In this document: in pieces, positions 43,690-64,000 of the stretch | Layout of the letters: the number at the start of each line of letters is the position of its first letter | How positions within the stretch are numbered: position 1 is the first letter of the stretch | Source of the DNA: Ampullaceana balthica | Taxonomy: Eukaryota > Mollusca > Gastropoda > Lymnaeidae | Direction of reading: 5' to 3' | Length of the DNA stretch: 64,000 nucleotides | Assembly: GCA_944989445.1 (NCBI GenBank) | Contig: CALYLW010000016.1 | Location: 4,223,765 to 4,287,764 of the forward strand | Program-made: the position numbers and the translations under genes | The notes under the pieces: generated by a model | Databases searched by the model: none | What the model was told of the DNA's origin: nothing | Seen by the model: the letters and a program-made list of their open reading frames with translations, nothing else

Positions 43690-44345
43690 TGCTTATCCAT
43701 GGTTTATGTTTAGTCTTGCATTTTAATTAGTTTTCCTGGAGTCCTCAGGCAACCTATTTCATACCCAAGTTCCAGATGGGAAGAAAAAGAATTTGTATGT
43801 CTTTGTTCTTGAATATGGAATAAGAAAAGTGCTTTTATCCCTATGTCTATGCGAGGGTTGTATTAGATTATCTTTGTGTTGTATGTTCAAGTTAGAATTA
43901 AATGCCTTGTGTATTATTTCTACTTTGCTCTTTTATCCTCTAGTGTTTCGAAGTATAATGATTTAACTAATGGTGTTACTCTTGTCAGTTTTTAATATTC
44001 TCCAGTAATGATTCTAGCAGCTCTCCTTGAATTTGTTCCAGTTCATCAATGTTTTCTTTGGTCGATATGTCCCATACAGAGGATGCATATTCTCGTACAG
44101 GTCTCACCAAAGTAAGGTAGCATTTCAGTTTTATATTCTTATTACGTCTGTAAAAGTTTCTCTTTATAAAACCTAAGGTTTTGTTGGATATTTTAAGTGC
44201 TTCATTGACATGATTGGTTTTTCATTGACAGGCCCAAAAATTTTTTTACTTGTCATTGTTCTCATCTCTGCTACATCCCAATACATGCAAACGGCTATTA
44301 TTAATATTTAGTACTTTTTTATTTCATAGCATGATACTTTCAGGT
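43690..44345 (-). pseudogene. LINE C-terminal fragment (unamplified relative of 27395-28500)
   Basis: On -: LTLVRPVREYASSVWDISTK and ENIDELEQIQ, then (frameshifted) NLNIQHK and GTWVWNRLPED. VREYASSVWD is the motif after the RT domain in CR1/Jockey-like LINEs. Several frameshifts. Confidence 0.72.
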
Positions 44346-44394
44346 TCTTATATCAGTGACAGTCTGACAAATAAACTATCTTCTTATCGTATCT

Positions 44395-44720
44395 AGACAG
44401 ACGCTCATTCTATACTGAAGATTATTGCACCTATGGGGAGGGGGTCACATATTTGTAATGATGTGTGATGAGGGGGTTGTTTAAGAAATGAGAGTTAAGT
44501 ATGTATTTAGTGTAAGACTGCACTCTAATATCGTAACACGCGTGAAGCCATGTAAAATTAGACGTAACAATGCGTCTGTAACAGATATGATAAATGACAA
44601 AAAAGTGATTTGAAATATGCTCATTTTCAAATAGAAAATACAGCTTTTATTGAAGATTTGTGAAATCATGGTAGGAGAACTTTATCGACATTTTGAACAT
44701 GCCCGTCAGTCAATAATTCA
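44395..44720. mobile_element. Degenerate MITE, family of 50166-51004
   Basis: Shares ggggagggggtcacatattt and gctcattttcaaatagaaaa with 50166-51004 and 45903-46310. Ends not clear. Confidence 0.5.
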
Positions 44721-44824
44721 AAACCAAAATCTTCGTGTAATCGTCAGGAAATTTGTTATTATTTATCGGCCGCTATTTTTTTACATTTAAAAAAAATACT
44801 TTTCGACTTCCAATAATTTGTAAG

Positions 44825-44915
44825 TGATGGGCCGATTAATCGATAAAAATTAATTAATCGTTAAAAATTTGTAACGATTAATCTAGAAATTAATCGTTAA
44901 TTTCCGCAGCCCTAA
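44825..44915. mobile_element. hAT end fragment
   Basis: gggccgattaatcgat at one side and ttccgcagcccta at the other; same type as 34167-34980. Confidence 0.55.
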
Positions 44916-45902
44916 TTTTTTTTACAGATGCTTTACTTTATACTTTATCAATTTATTATAAAATAGAAAAATGATTAATGGTCATAGCTTGTAACTTATG
45001 CATGATTTAGGGCGGACTATTCAAACTTTGATTTGTAATCATTGTAAAAAAAAAGAAGAAATTCTACAATTAAACTTATTTTAATTGCTATTAATTACAA
45101 ATATTTAATTACAAAACAAGAAGATTCTTTCGCAATAATAACTATAAATAATAAAACTAATATAAATTAATAATGAACCTATTTAAAAATTTTAAATATA
45201 AAACAATATTATTATTATATTATAATATATATGATATTTTGGTAATTTCTTATTTCAGCGCAATTTATTTTTCGAGTAGTTTAAAACCAAAAAATCAACT
45301 AAACTTACTATGAAATATATTTTAACATTAAAATATTATATTTTTGTTCAAATTAAACTACTGTTTTATAATTTATACGAAATAAAAAATTGTATATGTC
45401 ATGCATCTTCTGTGATTTACGGCGCCATTGTTGCATACCAATGGAGAAATCTTCTTTCTTAAAAGTTATTATTTTTTGTGTTGCCCAATTGGATAATTTG
45501 GTTCAACCAGCTGAGCTGCAAAGGCGGCACTCGCTTGGGTAAATAATTTAAATTAAAAAATATTTATCATAAAATTAAAATAAAAAAGAAAATCATATAT
45601 TTATTTAAATTTTTTTTTAAACTGTCGGGGTGTATTTTTGTGATATGTGTTACATTGACATAACCTGGAACAGGGTAATATGTCAATGCTAAGTTTCTGC
45701 GAAGACGGCACTCCACTTAAAAACTACCAAGCACTAATATTTAGAAAAATATATAATAAAACAATAATTTGTTAAAAATTAAATATCTTTTAAAACTAAA
45801 AATCAAAGGATTTTTGGTTAATAATATTTGACGATAATGCATGGCATGATTTTTTACACACAAAGTTTTATTCATCCGAATATTAGTATTAGATAACATA
45901 AT
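44916..45902. other. AT-rich, nothing seen
   Basis: No ORF over 62 codons and no repeat noticed. Confidence 0.45.
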
Positions 45903-46310
45903 TGGCCGTCCACAAATGACATCACGCATCTAGGGTGAGGGGAGAGGAGTCACATATTTGTTTCGATGTGTGACGAGGTGGGGTGGTTTATAAGAACTTT
46001 GACATCACATCTAAATGCTCAACAATTAAACTAAATGTTTCAGCTATCCTGTGCCTCCTTTTTTATTTTTGTTTTCACATATGATATTAGAGTGAATCCA
46101 TACACTAAAATGACGAGAAATTGTTTTGAAACATGCTCATTCACTCAATGCATACTTAAATGCCCGCAATTTTAAAAAAATTTGAAACAGGCTCATTTTC
46201 AAATAGGAAATACGGCTTTTAAGGGGGGGGGGCGGAGAGGCTTACTTCTACTGACGTAACAAGTGTAGGAAAGGGGGGGTTGTCCAAAACCGCGTGACTA
46301 CATGTGTCTC
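45903..46310. mobile_element. Degenerate MITE, GGCCGTCCA end
   Basis: Left end aattggccgtccacaaatga, gggggg tracts and gtgacgagg inside, right part ggggggttgtccaaaaccgc. Old copy of the family at 50166-51004. A short hAT-like end (gtggttccccaactttttag) follows at 46336. Confidence 0.55.
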
Positions 46311-46559
46311 TTTTTTAATACACGTTATCTCCTTCTAGTGGTTCCCCAACTTTTTAGGTAAACCACCACGTTCCATAAAAAATATCAAACACGCCCCTGG
46401 AATTTTTTACATCAATTTTTCTAAATCTTCTCTTCTTTATTTTATGCTCTCTTTACCTCCTTACAGTTTTTCAAAGCGTTTTCAAGTTAAAGGGATATAA
46501 AACAGCATATATTTCAAAAGGCTTGCGTCTCTTAATGCCTCTGTCAACCAAAATCCAGC

Positions 46560-48090
46560 TCCTGGCCTTCTCGCGTGGCTCACACAAAAGCCCGGTTGAT
46601 CATGTTTCTACTAACAGGAGAAGGGATGAAGGCGGTCAACTGGCGCCTCAAAACCAGTAGCTTCGGGTAGATGAGACTCGTTAACCATGGTCGGTAGCTC
46701 ATCTAGGAGAGGGAAACTCTTATTCTAAACCTCCGCTGCCTTGCGGCTAAACCCTCATGGGAAAGGCTAGGGGAGTAAACCCCGACAGAAAGTCAGGAAA
46801 TGGAGCTCCTAAGGCGGTCTGCTACTGAAAGAAATTGCATTCCGGCAGCTCCTGCGACGCGAATGGTGCCAAGCCGTATCGACATTAGTTGTTCCATTGG
46901 ATCCACCATTGGCGTGGAGAGGGGGGATCTGCTGTTTGGGCAGCAGCTGGTTCTCCATAGTAACACGCCCGGGCTTTATCTTTACTGGAGAGGACACTCC
47001 AGCATCGCCGCAAGGTGTGAACACAACACGGGAAGCAGCAGTTTACCGGTTATAAGCCATATCTCAATTGGCGTAAGGCTAGGCGCCAGGGGTTGCTTCT
47101 GACGGTGGGAGAGATCACCATGTCTCAATGGATCGCTACCGCCCGCCTCAAGCTGGGCAGCCCCCAGCCAATAAGGTGATATCCCGCCATGGCCTACCTG
47201 CTCCACTGGGTGCGTGGGGCTCAGAGGAACTTCTCAACAAGTAGGCCAGTAAATCCTACACCTAGAAATAAAAAAAAACAAAAGATAAGAAGACTCCAGC
47301 TCTTCGCCTAGCAAGCTGGAACGTTAGGACTATGTGTCCAGGCATTACTGCCGACCTGCAGCTTATTGATGATGCCAGGAAGACAGCCATCATTGACAGG
47401 GAGCTTGCCAGACTAAACATCGACATTGCCTGCCTTCAGGAGACTAGACTCACAGAAAGTGGTACCATAAAAGAATGCAACTACACTTTCTTCTGGCAGG
47501 GTGGACCAATGGACACACCAAGGCAACATGGGGTTGGTTTTGCCATAAAAAATGGACTCTGCTCCTCCATAGAACCCCCAACAAAGGGCACTAACAGAAT
47601 ACTAACAATACAACTATCTACATCCTCAGGATTAGCCAACATCCTCAGTGCTTATGCTCCAACCTTATCCTCGAGCTCAGAAGCGAAAGACCAGTTCTAT
47701 GATGATCTCAATCAAACACTAGCCAGCATACCCACCAATGAAGCAATCTACCTCCTTGGTGACTTCAATGCAAGAGTTGGAAGTGATCACATGGCCTGGC
47801 CAACTTGCCTCGGTTATTTTGGAAGAGGCAGGCTAAATGAAAATGGGCAGAGATTACTAGAGACGTGCTGCTTACATGGACTATGTGTTACAAATACTTT
47901 CTTCAACTGCAAAGCAATCCACCAAGTGTCATGGAGGCATCCCCGCTCTAAACACTGGCACCAACTAGATCTCATCATCACAAGATGCACACAAATGACC
48001 AGTGTCCTCCTCACACGCAGTTACCACAGTGCAGACTGCGACACAGATCATTCCTTAGTGGCTGGCAAGGTAAGTTTACTGCCAAAGAAA
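46560..48090 (+). pseudogene. LINE 5' region: 5' UTR and APE endonuclease without RT
   Basis: 46560-47280 resembles a LINE 5' UTR (ccgctgccttgcggctaaac). The ORF reads ALRLASWNVRTMCPG (frame open from 47272, ATG 47332) and then endonuclease motifs: IACLQETRL, GVGFAIKNG, YAPT, LLGDFNARVG, DLIITR and CDTDHSLV. These are the catalytic Asn/Glu/Asp/His positions of APE-type endonucleases, apparently intact. Homology stops near 48090 after LVAGKVSLLP; the frame runs on to 48207 in unrelated sequence. The RT half is absent. Such 3' loss is not explained by ordinary target-primed 5' truncation, so a later deletion or rearrangement is likely. Confidence 0.88.
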
Positions 48091-50058
48091 TTGCTCCACC
48101 AAGAATACATCACAAAAGATAAACGTTTGTCATCATCAAACATTTTTAAAAACTTACCCAGAACAGGCTTAAACACACCCCCCCTTTTTTTCGTCACAAA
48201 TGTGTGAACCCCGTCCCCCTAGGTACTTGACGTCATCTGTGTACGGACCCCCCCCCCTTAGGTGTCATTATTTTACAACCATTAACATTGTCAATAAACA
48301 TTTACAAGAAATACATTACAAAAGATATATATCTATTATTATCAAATATTTTTTTTAAACTTACCTTGAACAGGCTTATTTCCCAAGTACTAATTTTATC
48401 TAATTAATGGGGACTCGGGAATACTTTGTCGTAAATGACTTTCCAGTTAGGTAACGCCTCTGAATCTGATTAGTAATTAGCTTACTGCTAACATGAAAAT
48501 TTAGTTTGATCTGAGGCCGTGAAAGAAATGAAATTATCTGGCCAAATGTGGTTAAAAATATAAACAAAAAACGATTTTTGTAGAAGTCTGACTTTAAAAC
48601 CAGTTTTTATAGTTAAAACCCCCTTTAAAGTAATTTAAACTCATCAAAACACATGGAAAACTAATATTTAACCATTAAATACTTATTTTATTACTTAATG
48701 AATGTGTTTAAATTAGTAAAAGTAAGTTACTTTTTTTTTGCTATACAAAAATAAATTGCGCTGAAATAAGAAATTACCGATATTTTTATAAAATGTATAA
48801 ATTATTATAAAACACTGCTTAATTATTTAAATACATGTAAAAAAATTATGTATATCTCAATGACAATGACTCAATGCTAATACTCTAATTCTAATACATT
48901 TACAGTTATTTACAATGTAAATAATATGTAAATGTAAATTACAGTTACATATTAATTTAATTAATACCAACACATTATCATTATTTATAAATTATTAAAT
49001 AAGTCTTGCCTGAACTTTTTGAAACCTTATACTTATATAATGAATGTGTTCAGCAAATTTAAACAGTTTTGAAATTTGTTATAACTTGTTTAGGCTTTAC
49101 TAAAGCCTTTGACTTTATGATACATTACTATTCTATGGACGGTACACCATTCTGGAAATACAACACGAACTACATTTATATTTATTTCTTAGAAACGTAA
49201 TACAAATACCAATTACATTTTTACTAATTATTCGACTATACTGCGACCTTCTTGATATGACAATACAAATAGTACATCTGTTTAACTTATCATATATATT
49301 TATAATTCTGCTAAGTAAACTGTAAAAAAATAGTTTGTACAAAAATAAGTAATAAATAATACATTAAACAAATATACATAAAATAATTAAAATATAGCAC
49401 TATCGCAAATGAATTCAAAACTTAGTAATCGATTACTCCTATACCGGAATAATTAAGTTTTAAGCGAAAACAAAACTTATAGTTAAAGTATTTTAATATA
49501 TTTATAAAAAGTACTTAAGTCAAGTACAATTAAAATTTGAATTCACATCGACATGGCTTTTTATAAATTACTCACTAATACTAATAGTAACTTAAATTTT
49601 TTAAAATAAATTTTCCTATTTTTATAGTTGCATGTTGAATGGCTAGTAAATTTAACTTAACTAAAGAAAACTAAGTGTTTATTAAGAATGTGGTTTTTTT
49701 AAAATTAATTCAAATTTGTGTTGCCGTTGTTGATCTGACTTATTTACTTAATTTAGTAGTGTTATCACGATCTACTGTGATAGTTATCATTTTAGAGGAG
49801 AATGCATCTGACTTCTGAAAACTTTTACTTTTACTATCATTTAGCTACATTAAATTAAAATAATGTTGTTTGTTTAAATTGTATATTTTAATGTGAAGAT
49901 GAAGTCAATTTTCGCATGAGAATGAGAAGAGATGACAGTTGCAGCCCTGATCCTTTTTGAATTCACATTCAGATGGTCTCAGTCTCAGTCTTCGGTTAAT
50001 GGATATTTTAAAGCCCATTTATCTCATCTCATGTTTTGCTATTTGTTGTCCTGACACC
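48091..50058. other. AT-rich; one local duplication
   Basis: 48092-48180 and 48300-48380 are diverged duplicates (acattacaaaagatat, aaacttaccttgaacaggct), separated by a C-rich MITE-like fragment (48178-48262). Nothing else over the following 1.6 kb. Confidence 0.5.
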
Positions 50059-50165
50059 CAGAGGCGTAACTAGGTTTTTGGCGCCCTTGGCAAATTTATT
50101 TTCGGCGCCCTTGATAAATTGACAAGTTTCAGCTTTGCGATTTTTTCATTTGTTAGAAAAAATAA

Positions 50166-51004
50166 GGGGCCGTCCATAAATGACGTTAATCACCTAGGGG
50201 GGAGGGGGATCACACTTTTGTGACGATCCGTGACGTGGGGGAGGGAGAGGGGTTGAAGAAATGTGACGTCACATCAAAAGGGTAACTTTAAATAAAGATT
50301 CCACTGAAATATTTGGTCGCTTACAATTTATTTAATGATTTTTTTAAAAATATTTTTTTTTAAATCAGTGCTTCTCAGTGTGCCGGTCAGTAGGCCATCA
50401 GACACTGGTTGGCGTAAGCTATCAAGACACGAAAATTAAATCTAATTATAATACTTAAGTTTGATAATCCACAAAGTAACGTATGAAATTGTTACACTGC
50501 GTCGTTTGATGTTGACATCAAAGCATTTGTGATGTAACCGCAGCTTCGTTTGGTTCTTTCATGGCAGGAGTCGTCGAACGTTTTTGCCCGTTACCCCAAA
50601 ATATACAGGTTTATGTGTGTGTGTTACCGCCCCCTACCAACCCTCAGACTCCAGGTCCTGCTCACATGACTCGGGGATTTGGGGGAGCGTCGTTAGCCCC
50701 CCCCCCGAAAATGCTACTGGTGAGTTTTACAAGCATGACAAACGTTTTTAAAAAATGCTTCACGTGGGTTGTGATATTACAATGTAGATCTTCACTAAAT
50801 AAATAATAAATACTTAAATGACAATAAAAGTGATTTGAAACATACTTATTTTCAAATAGAAAATAAAGTGGGTTTTTTTTTGGCTGTTTTTTTTTGTCAA
50901 AGATTTGTGACGTATTTTTAAAGGGGGGGTCTAAGTTTTTGTGACGACGCGTGACGAGGGGGGAGGGGGTCAAAAATCGCGTGACGTCATTTATGGACGG
51001 CCCC
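50166..51004. mobile_element. MITE, GGGGCCGTCCATAAATGACGT ends, TAA duplication
   Basis: Near-perfect terminal repeats (ggggccgtccataaatgac and its complement), flanked by taa on both sides (50163-50165, 51005-51007). 839 bp, no transposase. A 3-bp TWA duplication suggests the PIF-Harbinger/ISL2EU group. Confidence 0.85.
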
Positions 51005-51365
51005 TAATTGAATTTCTCTTATTTTATTTATGATTTATGACAATTATTACGTAGTCGGACAGTGACAGCCATACAACGTGAATATAAAAAATGTATAAGA
51101 CAGGAACAATACTAATTTGCAGTTTGTTATTTACTAAATAATACCAAATAAATTGGTGGATAAAACGGGATATTGTTGCGTTAATAAAGAATACAGCAAA
51201 ACTTGAATTAACAAGTATTATAAATAAAAACATTAGTGTCAAAGTGTCATACTCATTATCTCATACATAACGATAGAAACTCACAATTAAAAGTTAATTT
51301 AAATAACACTCCACCGACTACAGCTCAGCACTTCCGTTAGCTGGCGTATTGACGTGTTGTTAATA

Positions 51366-52460
51366 CAGTCGGACTTTTCTAAGTCCAACGCAAGGGGGAA
51401 AAAATTCCACTTATGGAGTTTTCTAGTTAGGGAAACTGGCGTAATAGGCGCAGATTAATCAAGGACAATGTTGATATTGAGAGGGGGGAGAGAAACAGCC
51501 ATAGCGGCATAGAAGGCTTGACAGGATCACAGGAAAGAGGGGCGGTGATGTTTCATATGAAAGGAGCCAACTTGCTTTGACATACCGACACTTTCCCTCC
51601 TCTCCTCCACTTTACTCCCTCGACAGTGGGATGAGGATACTAAGATTTTTCTTTTTAAAAGAAAGACTGTAAAATCATATTGACATTTGTATGATAAGAA
51701 GCCCCGCAAAGGCCGCAAACATAATAAAATATATTATAATGGTTTAAATTAAATATATTTAAATATAATTAATTATTCACTTTTTTTAATCAAGGATAAA
51801 AGTGAAATACACTTGGACCTCGCTAAGTCGAACTTCCCTAAGTGGAAAACCTCCGTCTATCAATTTATTGTTAGGTCCCGGCCAAACTCCATAAGACTAA
51901 TGTATTTTAGATCTCCTTAACTCTAAGAATTTTGGCTTTCAACTTCTCTTAGTCGAATTTTCCAAGGCGTTTGGGTTATTATTCTGGAGTGACATTTCAG
52001 AACACGTGTTCCATAAAGCCACGTAAATGGACGTAAAATCTTATCTTAGTGCATTCCACGAGGGATTAAGCGACCTTGCAAGTACAAAAAATTACAAAGA
52101 CAAGAAAAAGAAGTGGTAAGTGGTAACTAATTTGCGTCCCTTTGCTGCATGCTGTGACTCTTTTTAAAAAGAAAAATCTTACTCCCCCCATCCCATTGTT
52201 GAGGGAGTAAAGTGGGGGGAGGGGAGGGAAGGTGTCTCCTCTCACGGGCTTGTGTCGGCATGTCAAAGCAAGTTGGCTTGCTTTCATATGAAACATAGAT
52301 ACCGCATCTCTTTCCTGAAAAGCCTACTAGCCGGTATGGCTGTTCCCCCCACCTCTCAATATCTACATTGTCCTTCCTTGATTAATCGGCGCCTATTACG
52401 CCATTCTCCCTAACTCAAGAACTCAGTAAGTCAATTTTTTTATCGGTTCCTTTTGAGTTC
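51366..52460. mobile_element. DNA transposon with 300-bp inverted arms
   Basis: Arms 51370-51665 and 52140-52440 are inverted copies (shared tcaaagcaagttggc, gattaatc-ggcgc, cctattacgcca). Left end tacagtcggacttttctaag. A third related stretch is at 51810-51960 (cctcgctaagtcgaac). The end style and TA site suggest a pogo/Tigger-like element; the right end is degraded. Confidence 0.65.
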
Positions 52461-52575
52461 GAATGTATTTATTTAAATACAAATTTAAAAATTAGTGATT
52501 TAGTGGCGCCCTTTTGAGCCGGCGCCCTTGGCAACTGCCTCGATGCCAACCCGTTGCTACGCCACTGCTGACACC

Positions 52576-53040
52576 CCACGCTTATATTTATTATAATTTT
52601 TCAAGTATCAAATATAAATGTAATATCTATTTAGTATGCCACCCTTCATATTATTTAAATTTAAACATATTGATTGGTCCCACCTTCCCCAGATCATTGC
52701 AAATTTGACATAAGTTTACTTCTCTACGCTAACAGTCTAACAGTATTGGTAGCGTATAATTCATAAGGCTACAGCACAGTAAAAGTAGCTACTACTAGTA
52801 GAAATTATTTGTAGTTTTTTGCAATAAATTAAAATGTTAAATACCGGTCCATCTTGATTTCACTATTTATATATAGGTGTAAAAAAATTAAACGAAGAGA
52901 TTTTAAAAAGAGACTTTCCAGTTATTGTCTTATTTATTATTTATGAAGTTTCTAACGAATATTCAACTTAATGTATTCAATAATTATAATTATATTATTA
53001 TTATTTTTTTTTGGCATTGTTAATTTTAATGAACTGGAAT
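52576..53040. other. Intergenic, nothing seen
   Basis: AT-rich flank before the WDR-like gene promoter. Confidence 0.4.
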
Positions 53041-53054
53041 TATTAACCAGCCAT

Positions 53055-53110
53055 TGAGCATGCGCACTCTTTCCCTGGCAACTTAAAGCATCAATATGGC
53101 CGACGACGTT
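53055..53110 (+). promoter_or_regulatory. Putative promoter of the WDR-like gene
   Basis: gagcatgcgcactc at 53056-53069 contains GCATGCGCA, an NRF-1-type site, and caatatggccgacg at 53092-53105 resembles a YY1 site (AANATGGCNG). This is a locally GC-rich patch in AT-rich DNA, 170-220 bp before the ATG. The ATG in the YY1-like site opens a 13-codon upstream ORF (53096-53137). Confidence 0.45.
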
Positions 53111-53272
53111 GTCGCAAAGGCAAAAGCTAGTGGCTGATGAAACTATTTCCGCTTTCTAGTTTAAAAAAAGTATTTATGCTTTCAAAATACCTTGTAAAAA
53201 CAATTGAAGTTTAAATTTTATAATCCATTTGATATTTTATATTAAAATGCACTGTGAAAATAAATTTTAAAA

Positions 53273-63854
<10,582 letters not shown>

Positions 63855-64000
63855 TGACAACTATTTTATAATAATAATTTTTTTTTAAAAATAAATTATA
63901 GCCAGTAATATAATTTTTGGTGATGACATTAGTTTTCTAATCCTTATATTACATGCCATTTGTTCATCAACTATAAAAGTATCATTGACACTCAGCTGTG

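Larger units (their letters stand above)
50059..52567. mobile_element. hAT-like element with perfect TSD, host to nested elements
   Basis: Ends cagaggcgtaactagg and gttgctacgccactg, inner ends ggcgcccttggcaa on both sides. Flanked by ctgacacc at 50051-50058 and 52568-52575. 2.5 kb, no transposase; the inside is occupied by the elements at 50166-51004 and about 51366-52460. Confidence 0.88.

Overview
The window is animal nuclear DNA, most likely from a mollusc and probably a gastropod. It is AT-rich and intron-rich, holds a tRNA-derived SINE and several APE-type LINE fragments, and carries a macin-type peptide gene and a galactose-binding/EGF membrane receptor, both typical of molluscs. The species is inferred from protein and repeat style only. 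No bacterial operons, CRISPR arrays, rRNA genes or functional tRNA genes were seen.

Four spliced host genes can be supported from ORF fragments, splice signals and phase agreement. (1) On +, 1533-4081: the last three exons of a membrane protein (galactose-binding/fucolectin-like end, EGF-like exon, transmembrane exon with short tail). (2) On -, 11063-9696: a complete two-exon gene for a secreted 89-residue, eight-cysteine peptide of the macin antimicrobial family. (3) On -, 43261-25671: an eight-exon gene for a protein of about 969 residues, with a coiled-coil N-terminal half and a C-terminal half made of LFG/LFS decapeptide repeats; not recognised. (4) On +, 53273-63853 and beyond: the first seven exons of a WDR49/WDR64-like EF-hand plus WD-repeat gene.

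The rest is repeats. About a quarter of the window, by my count, is tandem minisatellite with units of 13 to 64 bp, many with higher-order structure. Several arrays were seeded on identifiable functional sequence: two amplify a 5' splice site of a host exon, one is the coding repeat of the LFG protein, two amplify parts of one LINE C-terminus, one amplifies the C-terminal codons of a transposon-associated gene, and one amplifies a hAT terminal repeat. This repeated birth of arrays on exon/donor junctions and transposon ends is the most interesting property of the window.

Transposons: LINE fragments at 7028-9095 (-), 22236-22500 (+), 27395-28500 (-), 33455-33990 (+), 43690-44345 (-) and 46560-48090 (+); hAT-type elements with 8-bp target duplications at 10123-10317, 34167-34980, 50059-52567, 53987-55383, 58218-58392 and 59399-60639; a SINE at 12653-12930; and several MITE families, some nested three deep.

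Layout: 0-1.1 kb array and transposon relic; 1.5-4.5 kb receptor gene end; 5-9.1 kb array and LINE; 9.6-11.1 kb macin gene; 11.2-22.5 kb transposons, diverged duplications and two arrays; 22.7-43.3 kb the LFG/coiled-coil gene with arrays in and around its introns; 43.7-52.6 kb LINE and nested DNA transposons; 53-64 kb the WDR gene with transposon-filled introns.
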